64,000 nucleotides of DNA from Pogostemon cablin (taxonomy: Eukaryota; Streptophyta; Magnoliopsida; Lamiales; Lamiaceae), in the NCBI GenBank assembly GCA_023678885.1, contig CM042994.1:20865073-20929072 (forward strand), written 5' to 3'. Shown in pieces: positions 34,767 to 46,088 of the stretch. Both the position numbers and the translations under genes were made by a program. Within the stretch, counting starts at the first letter, position 1, and the number at the start of each line of letters is the position of its first letter. The notes under the pieces were generated by a model, which saw only the letters and a program-made list of their open reading frames with translations, did no database searches and had not been told where the DNA came from.

Positions 34767-36122
34767 ATAGGCATTCCATGGAATGTATGCACGAGAAGAT
34801 CCAGGGAACTGGAAGTTGAACATCATCGTCATCATCTCCTCCATGTTGTTGGCGTGCACATGTGACCGCTCCTCGTAATACTCCCTCCGACGCTGTCTAG
34901 CTCTTAACTCCTGAATATGCACTCCGTGCTCCTGCTGGACCTCTCGAATCTCCCTTAGTTGTGCTCCATATGTTTGTTGCACATGCCTCATATCTCTCAC
35001 CTCATCCATCATATAGTTCCATAAATCATTACTCTGTTCCGGGCCCATTGGTGGTTGCTGCTCTTCTTCCTCGAACTGTGGTGGATCAGGGGCTTGCTCC
35101 TCAAACTCCACCTGCTCCGGTGGTGCATCCTGCTCATCACCCTCCATAGGCACTGGTTTCGCTCTCAAATTAGCCAGCTCTTCGTTCTCTTCAACCCTTA
35201 TCTGTCTGAGGACCTCTTTCATTTCATCTCTGTTTCTTCTGTAAAAAGCTCTCACCACCCTGGAATGGTTCACACTACCCATTGCCAAATTAGCAAGCCT
35301 CATTCTAGTGTACACTGTAGTGAGCTCTGGAGTTGGGAAGGGAAATGGAGCTCCCTTTTCCTGCCTCAGACAGTACTGATTCCCAGCCATGGACAAGAAC
35401 TTCATCCTCATCAATTGTTGGTAGTTCAACCCCTCACTAACCATCATATTCTCCATACCTGCAAGATTTACTCCCAAGCCTTGAGCGATCATGGTGATCA
35501 TCCTTCCTAACATCAAACCCTGAGATGTTTCTCTCTTTGCAACTCTTTCCGCATGTTGCACAAAATGTACTGCCACATTCAAAGGTAGCTCCTTGTATAT
35601 GCAATACATAATATAAAGCTGCTTCTCTCCAACAGATCTACCTTCAAACCTCCTTAAGATGGTATTCGAAACAATCTTCTCAAGGTATCTCATCACTGGG
35701 TTCCGAATTGCAGTTCCCTTTGAAGCACTGGGAACATATCCTGCTCTTTCCGTCCCATCATTCATCAAGCTTTTCCACCATTCCTGCTGGTTGAAAGTTT
35801 CTCCTGCATAAAAACTCCGATGATATTCACATGGTGGGCACCCAAAGAATTCATTCAACACTGGCAAAGGAATCTTCTTTCTCAATACATTGTCAAGCTG
35901 AAATGTCACTGAACGAGGAAAACTATTTCGATCCTTCTTTACTTGCAGTGTACTCATGAACTCAGCAGTAAGATGGTAGTAAGTGGGTGGCCTCTTATCA
36001 AAGAAAGCTTCCATCTGTGCAAATCTAAACAGCTTCCTCAAATCTTCCTCAATTCCTAGCCATCTCATTGTTTCTATATATTGGAATCGAGTCGTTTGAT
36101 CTTCGGAGCCAATGTTTGCCAA
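34764..36122 (-). CDS. Athila-type ORF1 protein of the Gypsy element, 3' end replaced by the solo LTR
   Basis: This is a 452-codon frame. Residues 30-110 carry FDKRPPTYYHLTAEFMSTLQ and a 'VTFQLDNVLRKKIPLPVLNEFFG' pattern, which I recognise as the ATHILA ORF-1 family (function unknown). Residues 330-380 are rich in Glu, Pro and Gln (FEEEEQQPP). Residues 380-425 form a coiled-coil-like part. The listed first codon is TTG; the first ATG is about 19 codons in, so the true start may lie there or in an upstream spliced exon. The last stop (TGA) comes from the inserted solo LTR; the interrupted frame resumes left of 32785 and would stop shortly after. There is no internal stop, which is notable for an element without pol. 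Confidence 0.7.
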   Translation of the reverse strand: MANIGSEDQTTRFQYIETMRWLGIEEDLRKLFRFAQMEAFFDKRPPTYYHLTAEFMSTLQVKKDRNSFPRSVTFQLDNVLRKKIPLPVLNEFFGCPPCEYHRSFYAGETFNQQEWWKSLMNDGTERAGYVPSASKGTAIRNPVMRYLEKIVSNTILRRFEGRSVGEKQLYIMYCIYKELPLNVAVHFVQHAERVAKRETSQGLMLGRMITMIAQGLGVNLAGMENMMVSEGLNYQQLMRMKFLSMAGNQYCLRQEKGAPFPFPTPELTTVYTRMRLANLAMGSVNHSRVVRAFYRRNRDEMKEVLRQIRVEENEELANLRAKPVPMEGDEQDAPPEQVEFEEQAPDPPQFEEEEQQPPMGPEQSNDLWNYMMDEVRDMRHVQQTYGAQLREIREVQQEHGVHIQELRARQRRREYYEERSHVHANNMEEMMTMMFNFQFPGSSRAYIPWNAY

Positions 36123-37306
36123 CGGATCACAAACTTACCCTACTAGTCTTCAAATTCCACTCCAAAATAATCAGGATGGATCTCATCTTCCATTAGCCTT
36201 GCATCAAAATTAGTCTAACTCCCCTGGATCGGTAATGACAATTAAATCCTCATTTCTTGGTCTAACTCTCCTCTTGGTCATCTACAATTCACAACAAGAC
36301 CTAAGTCATATGCAATTTCATTAATAAAATATAAATGCAATTAGTTACATTCCACCTTAATCATTCAACTTAGTATGAAATATATTATGCATCAACATTA
36401 CACGTCCACATCATTATGACTTCAAACTTAATCACTATATGCATCTCATCATCATTCATCTCAACTAACCATGATTCATATCTCATTTCTAAGCATCCTT
36501 ACACATATGAATTCCAAATTAAACCATCACCAAGCATCATTCACATGTGATCTTCAAATTCAAACAAAATTCTCTCTTAGACATTTCATCGAACATTTGG
36601 CATGCACAATGTTTCACCATAATTTCAAAATATAATTCACATAGCCTCATGCCCAAATCCTCAATATCTAAGTCTAATGATTCTCAATTAAGCATTATAC
36701 TCATGTGATAATTCAATTAACACAACACATATAATCAATTTCATCATTCTCAAATAATCCCCTAATTCACTTCTCATGAACCCTAACTTCAACCTTTATT
36801 CAAGAATCAAATTGAAACATGTATGATAATCAATCAATAATTCATGCAAAATTCACACTATCACCAAGCCCATGTACCAATTCAATCAATTTCTATCAAA
36901 ACTTGAAAATTATAGTTCAAAGAAGTCATACCTTTCGAACTTGGATATGAAAAGTGCTTTTGATGTGCAAAATTGAAGAACCTTTCTCTCAATCCCTCAA
37001 CACTCACCTTCGTTGTTGATTAATGCCCTAAGGAGAAGAATTTGATGTGAAGGGAGTGTGTATGAAAGGGTGGAAGCGTGTGAAATGAGTACGGCTTGGC
37101 CCTTTTAAACTGGGATTAAACCCTGCACGGCCCGTATAACGCTGCACGGCCTCAAGGGAGGCCGTGTATTGTGTTCTGACATTTCTGCACGGCTACACGT
37201 TACAGGGCAATGCTCTATACATGGCCCGTGTTTCTTCTTTCCTACACTGCTCGAGCTCAGAGCTCGGCCTTCCTCCTGACCGAGTAGCATGTTCTGATGT
37301 CATTAC
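36123..37306 (-). other. Leader of the Athila-like element and a second LTR-like promoter piece
   Basis: On the minus strand 37306-36930 resembles an LTR U3/R part, with CACGGCCCGT words and TTTAAAAGGG (37107-37098). It ends with CGAAAG then GTATGACTTC near 36932, a good splice donor. The rest to 36123 is AT-rich and intron-like. This suggests that ORF1 may be read from a spliced transcript, but no acceptor can be fixed. Confidence 0.45.
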
Positions 37307-38470
37307 CTCCCCTATGAGTGTTCTATGCACAAGAAGGGTATGGCTTACCTCCCCTCACACTAACATGCATGCTCATCTTAATATATGATTCAATTAAACA
37401 CCTAATCATAATATTGGAATGGTCATCCTAACACTATGAATAGAGAATTTAATCACACAAGTGTTGAAATGAAACATGATTCATTAATCATAAAAGGAAA
37501 TCCAAAATTAACTCAATTCAACATCTCAAATCCTACATATCTAGCATTCTTCTCAACCAATCATATGATTAGCCCTACTATAGGACTAGCCACTACACAT
37601 TGTGTTTAGATTAATACAAATCAAGCTTTGCTCCATTTGAGCCAAAATAAGAAGAAAATCAACAAATGAAAAGTAGTTTGACTTCCCGTTCATGGGGAAA
37701 CCTTCCTTCTCTTCAATATACTAACTCCTTCAATCCTTGATGCTTTCCTCTTCTCAAATGGTGGATGAATGGATTGGATGATGGATTAATGGAGATCAAG
37801 TGGAAATTGATGGATCTAATAGATGGAGATGGATGAAATGGATCTAGTGTGTGAAAATCTGGTGTGGAGTGTGTGTAACTGCTCTAATTCTGATCTTCCC
37901 TCTCAAATTTCGTACAAGTCACCCTTTTATATCACTAATGAACCTTCTAGAAGCTTCCGGAATATTCTAAAATTGCACAGGTTTTTGCACCTACATGGCC
38001 CATGTAGGGCACACCTACTTCGGCGTGTTGTGCGAGCTTCCGGACATGGCTCGAGCTGCGCTACACAGCCTTGGTCATGGCCGTGTAGCATTTTCTGATG
38101 ACATTATGCGGCTTCTTCTTATAGGGTCGTGTTCCACATATGGGGCGTGCAGCGACGCACGGCCATGCGCCAGCACACGACCTTCCTCCTGGGCGAGCAG
38201 CGAGTTCTGATTACATTACACGGCCATATTCCGCACACGGCCCGTGTACAAGTATACCTTGTTCTTCCCTCCGTTTTTCTCCCGACTCCGTTTTTATTCA
38301 TTTCTTGACCTGTTTTACACATATTTAAGTTCATTTACACAATTCTATCAATTCATACAACATTTCACATTATAATAATAACTCCACCAAAAATTATACA
38401 AATACGGATAAAAACATCCAAAAATCCACAAACAAAGACACTAAAATCTAGGTAAAAATGACTACGATCA
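37307..38470 (-). repeat. 5' LTR of the Athila-like element, 3' part missing
   Basis: It matches 29933-31145 with few changes. The match starts at CCCCTATGAGTGTTCTATGC in both. About 540 bases of the LTR (equivalent to 29396-29932) are missing here and other LTR-like sequence takes their place. Its copy of the ACGGCC word array (37990-38240) is shorter than that of the 3' LTR. Confidence 0.75.
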
Positions 38471-38475
38471 ATTAT

Positions 38476-39300
38476 AGTGCCGAGCTACCAGTATTAGCCT
38501 CAGAGCTACCAAGGTATGGCTGCCATGGCCTGATTACCAAAGGTGGAATAGGCTTGTGATTCTTTTATGACATGTGGATCCGACTCTTGTTCACGGTAGT
38601 TGTAGTGTCGAGCTACCAAAATTAGCCCTTGAGCTATCAAAGTATGGTTGTCATGGCCTGACAATTAAAGGTGGAGTTGTTAAAGGTAGAATAGACCTGT
38701 GATTCTTCAATGACATGTGGGCCCAACTCTTGTTCACCGTATTTGTAGTATAAAACTACCAACATTAGCCCCCGAGGTCATTGCTTGTAGTTGATCTACA
38801 AGGTATGACCTTAAATATAGAAGTTACTACGAGTCTCTAACTTCATTTTGTTGTGCATAGCTGAAGATGATCTTCACCTGCCTCGTTAAAATCTCCATAC
38901 ATAAAACCTTGTAGGAAAAAACAGTATGTAGAAAAAAGAGTACCAGCTTACAATTTGGTTTATAATCTTGTCTGTGCACTTCATTTATGCAGTGATATTT
39001 CTCATGAATTGACTCTAGGAGCATGATATTGGGCTTATAACTCTAAACATTAGCCTCATGAGGTAGTGGCTTGTGAGTTGCATCTTGAGATTTTCATGAG
39101 CTTCAAAAGCTCATCTTCACTTTGCGAGTCGTTACTCGTCTTAACTTTGTGAGCTCTAGAGCTTGGTATTTTTACGATCGTGACTCGTCTTCACTTTGTG
39201 AGCTAGTGAGCTCAGAATTGTGACTCGTCTTTATTTTGTGAGCTCGTTATTCTTATGAGTCGTGAATCGTCTTCATAAGTCATCCTTCAAATACTACTCC
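38476..39300 (-). repeat. Old repeat region (right half), tandem units
   Basis: Units begin at 38477, 38604 and 38747 with AGTGCCGAGCTACC and its variants, giving periods of about 127 and 143 bases. A second degenerate array at 39120-39270 repeats GACTCGTCTTCACTTTGTGA and GAGCTCG words. This is the continuation of 28440-29390. Confidence 0.6.
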
Positions 39301-39507
39301 ATATACCCATCAAAAAGATCCACACATGACCCACATCCCACAGATACAACTATATTATACATTATATAATAATATTTCTTTATCTACGTGTAAAAATACA
39401 AATGAATGGAAGTAGTATTCTATAATTTTCTCTATGTCCCTTAATTATATTTACATTTTTTATTTTCGTCCGACCCATAATAACTTGCATCACAAACATA
39501 TACACAT

Positions 39508-39960
39508 TGATGCGTATTTTCTTTAATTGCGAAAAAGAGCAAGTATATTATACCAATGTAGTCCACGAACAACCAAGTTAAATTATCTTACCATAGGACA
39601 TAAGAACGAGAGTCTAAGCGATCTCTTTCTCTCTCTCTCACACACACAAAGACCACTAAAAAGCTCCTATGAACGAGACCAAAATGAATACTTCCCAATA
39701 GGTACTAACTAGTCTATGAATTCTCTAATTATGTATTAAATTATAGGCAATCTTTCCTTTTGATGTACTATGAACTCACAAATCATCATAAACATCAAGA
39801 TATTCAACATCAATGATAGAAATCCAACAAGCCCAATTAATATAATCATTCAATTGCAATACCCAAAATTGTCTATATCATTCATTTTACTAATCTCATA
39901 AAGGAGATTAGTCTATCATAGTACTAAAGAAAACAACAAAAATTGTACCTGCAAAATAAA
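39508..39960 (-). repeat. LTR end fragment (TGATGCGTATTTTC type)
   Basis: It starts TGATGCGTATTTTC and continues GCGAAAAAGAGCAAG. The same start, in diverged form, is at 43204 and, inverted, at the end of the solo LTR (34766). It is a piece of a related Gypsy LTR in the minus orientation. Its right edge is uncertain. A TA-flanked MITE may precede it at 39290-39507 but could not be delimited. Confidence 0.5.
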
Positions 39961-42300
39961 TGATAAAATCTTAATCTTAATATATTAAAAGAGTTAAGAA
40001 AGTGAGAAATTTTTTTGGACCCTTTTGTCCCTCTTCATTTTATTATTTTTTATTTTTACCCTTATTTATTATAATATATTGTCTTTTCATTTTTTTCAAT
40101 TAAATTAATTCAATGTACATTTTAATATTTTTTTTTATTTTTTAATTTTTTTTCATGAATTCACATTAATTGAACTATGTTTAATAATAATATAATATAC
40201 ATCAGCCCTACACATCAATAATTAATTGAATCATTTAATAAGATGCAAATTAAACATTATAACATGCGGAGGATTTGTGGTGGCCATGAAAACACCGGGT
40301 GTCCTTGAACAAATCCTTGAAGGCAATGTAAAGCTTCACTGATACTTGATTAGATGAGAGATCAGAACAACAAGAAGTAAGATGGTCAGATCTTGAAGGA
40401 GAAGGCGACGATGTTGTCCCGTCGAATGAGGCATCAAAGGAGAAGACGACTATATTTTTTTTAGAGTAGTGATTGTGTTCATCATAAACTATATATGATC
40501 AGTTTTTTTTTTTTTTACATGTTTGTTCAGTTGTGTAATTAGATTTTCTAGGGTGTAAATTTCTTATATATATTCATGGTAGGGGAACTCTTGGCGGAAT
40601 TGCATGATCTTTGATGACAATGATAGAAACTGGAGCTAATTTTAAGATTTTATTTCGTCAATTTGATCCATCATCTATGCATTCTCTTAAATACTGTATA
40701 GAATTAAGATCACTCCAAAATTGCATGTATAACTTTCAAAATAAGTAATAAATCCAAATGATTACGTTGTACAGGAAGTTATTAAATTTAAAAATCAACA
40801 TACATTTTACAGTTGCTAAAAGGTTTCTATTACTAATTTTCTTTTAATGTAATTTTATTTAATTATTTAATAAGTATAATATAAATATAAAATATAAAAA
40901 TTAAATAATTTATTGTATGAAATAATAATCAAAAATTATATAGGTAAGGAAAGAAGTTCAAGAAATTTTTGAATCTCAAGAGGTTCCTGATAAGTAAAAA
41001 TTAATAATTTAATGAAATAATATATCTTAAAAATAATCTTAATGTAAATGTGTTTAAAAATAATTTAAACAAAATACATATATGTATATATAACATCTTA
41101 TTATAGTAGATAGTAGAACATAAAAGAGTATATTATAATTATTAAAATATAATATGAGTATATTATTAAAATGATCAAAATAGTTATTCTTCTTAAATAA
41201 TGTAGAATACATGTTAAGTAGCACAATGTTACCACTAGAAAAACATCGAGTAAGATAAGGTATTGCAAATGGATTAAAAATTAATTATGCTGGTGTAGGA
41301 CAATTAAAATTTCATTGATTAAGTTAGGGAGTATAAATAAATGGTGCAATCAAAAATCTTTATTAATTATTTAGATGAAAGAATTAATTCTGGACTAGTT
41401 TCGTGCAATTACAATATTGATTAGGTTAGAGGTCCATTAAAGTTTTAGTTAAATAGGATAGGATTAGTTGAAATTGGTACCAAATTAATCGACCTAATTT
41501 TTAGTTAAATATAAGTAATTTGCAATTAATTGAAATTAAACCATAGTTAATTTCTTTTTGTTACATAGTACGTAATAGCAGAAAAGTGAGAGAGCCAAGT
41601 TTGTGGGAAAAGCACTTATACTAAGTTAGATTAAAATTTGACGTCTGAATTGGTTTGTCAAGTGAATCTGGGAATCATGTCTAAGTCTGTAGATATTTTC
41701 CAAATGGTTTTTAGTTTTTACCCCTATTAGCCGTCATTGACATGATTCTTTTAATATTGACATTGCAAATGTTAATGGAGCCAAATAGATTTAATGGCAT
41801 ACCATACCAAAAAGACAAAATATTATGAATCTGGAATCATGTTCAAACTTAGTTCTTACCTACTGTGTTCTCCTTCCTCTGAAAATGGATTTCACCTAAA
41901 ATATGAGGAAGGTGAGTGGAGGAGAGTGAGAGAGTTGGTAAAACGATTAAGTTGGCCATTGTTGGAAGAAGAAGGGGGTTAACAAATGTAGAAGGGCATA
42001 TTTGTAATTGTCCCAAATTATTGCATCTTATTCATATTTAATACTAATAATTATATCATAATTAAAAATAATAAAAACTATCTATAAACGTATTTTATCC
42101 TATTAACAATTACAAAGCAAGCATGGGATAGATGTGTAAACTGGTATGTGGGATCCTCTCTCTCATTACACTTATAACGAAATAATTATTATTATTATAA
42201 TAGTAAAAAAGTTTCAATATAAAAAAAACCGTCGATATATTATATTTAATAATGTCATCACCTTCATCTAATACATATGACTTATTTTACCATTTATTTG
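39961..42300. other. AT-rich interval with one coding-like scrap
   Basis: On the minus strand 40460-40265 reads about 60 codons without a stop (with SSNQVSVKLYIAFKDLFKDT near its end). I cannot name it and no start or splice sites are convincing. The rest is AT-rich, with no repeats I can match except general low complexity. The plus frame at 41794-41982 is treated as chance. Confidence 0.35.
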
Positions 42301-42860
42301 TTATTTAAGTCTCGATATAAGATATTCGTTCGAACTTATTTGTTAATCTTAACGAGCCAAACCGAGCTCAAGCTCATATAATTTATCAAACTAAACTCAA
42401 TCATAAAGGTATTCAACGCAAAAGCTCACAAATATATTCATTAACAAGCTCGCGAACACGTTTATAAATTTTATTATATATATTATTTATTTATTACTAT
42501 TTAATAACTAAATATTTATATTATAAAAACAAATATGATAATAGTTTAAGTGATTACTTAATATTATAATATTTTTTTAACTTTTATTATTTTATCTTTT
42601 GTTCGTTTGTTTATTAACATTTATGAATAATATTCGATGTTCATCAACGAAATGTTTTTTAATGTTTATGAACAAAAGTATATATATGTTTATGAAGAAT
42701 TATTCATGAAAAAGTTATTTTACGTGTTCGTGAACACGTTTGTGAACCTTGACAAGCAGTCTCAGTTCAAACTCGAGTTTTATATATTTTTCTCGACGAG
42801 TTCGAGCTCGTGCTCAAGTTCGATTATTCCTTAACGAACGATACTCAAGCCTAGTAATGT
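42300..42860. repeat. Non-autonomous element with GAGCTCG/GTTCGTGAACACG palindromes
   Basis: The left part has ACGAGCCAAACCGAGCTCAA and CAAGCTCGCGAACACG. The right part mirrors it with GTTCGTGAACACGTTTGTGA, GAGTTCGAGCTCGTGCTCAA and ends near CTCAAGCCTAG. The subterminal inverted words resemble non-autonomous hAT elements. No target duplication could be fixed. Confidence 0.5.
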
Positions 42861-42879
42861 TCGACTCGACTCAATTCGA

Positions 42880-43136
42880 TTATATCAGAAATTAAGAAAA
42901 ATCATTTTTTTAGTGTATTGAGGTGTTTTTTGGTAATAAATAAATTGTAAAGTATATTCTGTGTGGAAAGAATTGATGAAAATTTTGAAATTAAAGTGGA
43001 TTGTGGGTATAGTAGTTGAATATCATTTTTTTATGGAAGTGTGAAGTTGAAGTTAAGACGTGGCTAAAACAGAATGTATGAAGTTGAAGTTGGGACAGAT
43101 TAAAACGAAAAATTTGAAGTTAGAACGGAGGAAGTA
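42880..43136. repeat. CTCCCTCC-type MITE, right end clear, left end worn
   Basis: It ends TTAGAACGGAGGAAGTA and contains GGTAATAAATAAATTGTAAAG and AAGTGTGAAGTTGAAGTT. The last phrase is the complement of the start of the MITE at 63728, so the two belong to one subfamily. The left end near 42880 lacks the CTCC motif. Confidence 0.6.
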
Positions 43137-43203
43137 ATAAAGTTGATAAAAATAAAAAAATAAAATTTGAACTCGTATTTATAGTAAATTAGGTCGTCTC
43201 CAA

Positions 43204-43450
43204 TGATACGTATTTTCTTCACGGGCGAAAAAGAGCAAGTGTACTCTATCATTTGTAGCCACGAGTGACCAAGTATAATATCAATCCACGAGAGAAAACG
43301 AGCTAAAGTCTAAACGATCTCAAGTTTATCATAATTTTATAGAGAAAACTCCTGACTGGAATTGGTTTAAACAATTAAATAAAATTAAAGACAACTAAGA
43401 CAATTAATATGTAAGCAAGTTAAGATAAATGAAAGATGATGACCCAATCA
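43204..43450 (-). repeat. LTR end fragment (TGATACGTATTTTC type)
   Basis: It starts TGATACGTATTTTCTTC and continues GCGAAAAAGAGCAAGTGT, then ACGATCTCAAG; a diverged copy of 39508-39960. Edge near 43450 uncertain. From 43451 to 44330 I see only AT-rich sequence without a gene. Confidence 0.5.
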
Positions 43451-44329
43451 AATGGAGTAAAAATGAGACTAGCAATACTAAAAGTATGGAAATTCTAGGA
43501 TTATTTTATTAAAAAAACTGCATTTAAAATTTGTAGCATCCTATATTTTTAAGAAAATACTTCTTTAAATTTAAATTTTTAATATAAGAAATCAGAGAAG
43601 CATAAGTGATAAGACCTAATTTGTAACTTAACAATCATTAAGAAATCTTGAGAAATTTAATAAAATATAAATAAATACTTAAAAAATCATGAGAACTTTA
43701 ATAAACATAAGTAGTGTGTTAATTTGTTTGATTATTGTAAAAAGAAAACCAGAAATATCCTTCAAGTTTTATTTTCACCTCCTCCTAAATCGCCATCCCA
43801 TTTTTAACCTGAAAAACATAAGCTGAGAGTGAGCATTTTAAGCTCAGTGAATTTTTTTTTTTAAATAAACTCAAATCCAAAATAAGCCAGAAAATATGTT
43901 ATGTCTTTCTATATGATCAATCAATATATATTTTGGCAATATGGATACTCTTGAGGATCTCCCCCATATCTAGGTGCCTTGGGAGGGTCTCAAGTACTTT
44001 TAAAACACTAATATAATGTTTAATTTTCATGTGGGAAAACTTTTCACATATCAATATGTAATTACATATAACCGAACATATAAATTTTCCTCAACTTAAA
44101 ATGTGGAGTGTAGAAGAAAAAAAAAAGGAAGTCAATAAGTCTGTAAGCTTTTAAAGACTAATAATTAAAAAAAAAAATAAGAATTAGTGGAAAGAACTAA
44201 TTAAATGAAAGAATAATATTTAATCATTATTAAACTATGAAGTTAAATATAAAAGAGATTTGGTAAGTAAATAATAATAAAATCATATTCCTTTCAAAAC
44301 TTTTACGTAAAATGCATATTCTAAATTTT

Positions 44330-44905
44330 CCAGGTATGCGTTGCAAAGGCTATTGGGGATATCATCATTGAAAGAGATTCTTTAATTTTAATTAATGCTC
44401 TTAATGGAGAATATCTTTTAGACCCATTTATCTTTTAGACTTATGTGATACCGTTTGTGAAACGTGTTAAAGTATGCTTATTATATAGATAAAGTATGTT
44501 TAATGGTTATTAAAGTATGTTTTGTAAAGTATGATGGATGATGAATTAAAGTATGATTTCAGGATGTTATAATATGATTCATTATTGACATACTTTAACT
44601 ACAAATAAGCATATTTTACTTATATGATAAGCATACTTTAATAATGGGTCAACCCATCTCACAACCGTCTCACAACAAACCCGTTTCACAAGAGAATCTC
44701 TCAACAAGATATATTGTTGCTGGCAGAGGAAGTGAAAGTTTATGTTTGCTCCTCGTGAGGCAAATAGGGTTGTATTAAATCCAATCTTGATTTTGTTTGG
44801 ATTGCAGAAGTCCCAGAACAAGTTCTGATCAATGATGTAGGGCGTGAGCCCATGATTCTCTAATTAATGAAATTTCATTTGAATTTCAAAAAAAAAAAAA
44901 GAAAT
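44330..44905 (+). pseudogene. LINE 3' end with RNase H remnant and poly(A), split by a MITE
   Basis: The left part (44330-44449) encodes IIIERDSLILINALNGEY, the signature (E-x-DS...NALN) of the RNase H-like domain at the end of plant L1-type LINEs. The right part (44703-44880) encodes FAPREANRVV, the next conserved block, and a W-x-E-V-P end block, with at least one frameshift. A poly(A) run (44888-44900) follows, the usual LINE 3' end. The MITE at about 44450-44702 breaks the domain. No reverse transcriptase is left, so this is a strongly 5'-truncated copy, as is common for LINEs. It might also have been part of a gene-like domesticated RNase H protein, but the A tail favours a LINE. Confidence 0.65.
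44450..44702. repeat. MITE with AAAGTATG words, copy 1
   Basis: About 250 bases, closely matched by 45592-45842. Both hold AAGTATGTTTAATGGTTATT-like words, an internal TTATTGACATACTTTAA, and the end CTCACAACCGTCTCA. The two halves are inversely related through AAAGTATG and CATACTTT. Edges are approximate. Confidence 0.7.
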
Positions 44906-45511
44906 AGATGGAAGTAGAAAAAAGAAGAGATCTTTTGCAAACCGTTCTTAAATGCGAGTCGTGAAATACATGTGGACTCGTATCCATCATTTCTCCTTTG
45001 ATATTGTCTTCCCCAAAGAACATTGGACGACTTGTCTGTAGCGAGGAATGATGCTATGAATTAGATTGTCTTTGCGAACCTACCACATGAAGTGTGGAGG
45101 TGACGGTGGCGAAATTCCAGTTAGTATCACAGCAGACTAACAAAGTTTGATTCTATCACCACCCGATTTCTCACTAATAAATAAATAAATCGTATTTTCA
45201 TTTTATTTTCCTTTTGTTATTATACAATTTCGAGAATGATTGTAAGGCTGCCCAAAGAACGACCCGACAGGTTTTCATCCATGTATACAACTCTCAGAAT
45301 TTGAAGGAACCCCAACCACCAATTTACCTACAATGCATAAAGTAGTGAGATAAAACTCAATAAGTAGAATTAATGCATGGAGATGTATTTCTCAAGGCCA
45401 ACGCCTTTTTTTCTAGTTTCTCTAGTTTGTCTCTTTTATTATGAAAACATTCACGTCGTGGGATTCCAACGACATACTTATGATATGTACTACAAATGAG
45501 CTCAATAATGA
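44906..45511. other. Spacer without named content
   Basis: There is moderate base composition with a TAAATAAATAAAT run at 45177-45190. The minus frame at 45357-45605 has no known motif and runs into a MITE. Nothing else is supported. Confidence 0.35.
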
Positions 45512-45591
45512 AGTGACACATGATCCGATATAAGAGTGAACCAACCATAGTTATTAAGAGCGTGAAGCGTAGAAAATGCATTGATGAGGCA

Positions 45592-45842
45592 TATTTGTGA
45601 GACATGTTAAAGTATGTCTATTATATAGATAAAGTATGCTTAATGATTGTTAAAGTATGTTTTCTAAAGTATGATAAATGATGAATTAAAGTATGATTTT
45701 AGAGTCTTATAATAAAATTTATTATTGACATACTTTAATTACAAAAAAATATATTTTACTTATATAATAAGCATATTTTAGTAATGAATCGATCCGTCTC
45801 ACAACCGTCTCATAAAAAACCGTGTCATAAGAGAGTTTCTCA
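45592..45842. repeat. MITE with AAAGTATG words, copy 2
   Basis: It matches 44450-44702 in the same orientation over its whole length, with frequent single-base changes. It sits within the hAT-type MITE. Confidence 0.7.
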
Positions 45843-46088
45843 AATAGTATATAGTGGAATATATTTTTGATACGTGAGAAGTTGCTAGTCATTTTAAAAG
45901 TGTTACTTTACTAATAAAAGTGTTATTTCAAGCCATGAACAATGATAATAAATAATTAAATAACATAAAACAAGCACATTCACAAGGTGCGCCTGAGGTG
46001 CAACTATCGAGACATACAAAGGCACACGCCTTGGAACCCTGAGCCTTGAAAACCAATATTGAGACATCGCCTTGGCCACGCCTGAGGC

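Larger units (their letters stand above)
29396..38470 (-). mobile_element. Athila-like Gypsy element encoding only ORF1
   Basis: Reading the minus strand: 5' LTR (38470-37307), leader, ORF1 (36122-34764), about 1.6 kb of non-coding sequence, polypurine tract AGTTTGGGGGGT (at 31146) and 3' LTR (31145-29396). The flanking 5-mers are GTTAT (29391-29395) and ATTAT (38471-38475), a 4 of 5 match. No protease, reverse transcriptase or integrase is present. A solo LTR of another family is inserted at 32790-34766. Without it the element is about 7.1 kb. Confidence 0.75.

Noticed and set aside
34961..35510. Plus-strand frames of 62-151 codons over ORF1
   Set aside because: Antisense shadows of the Athila-like ORF1.
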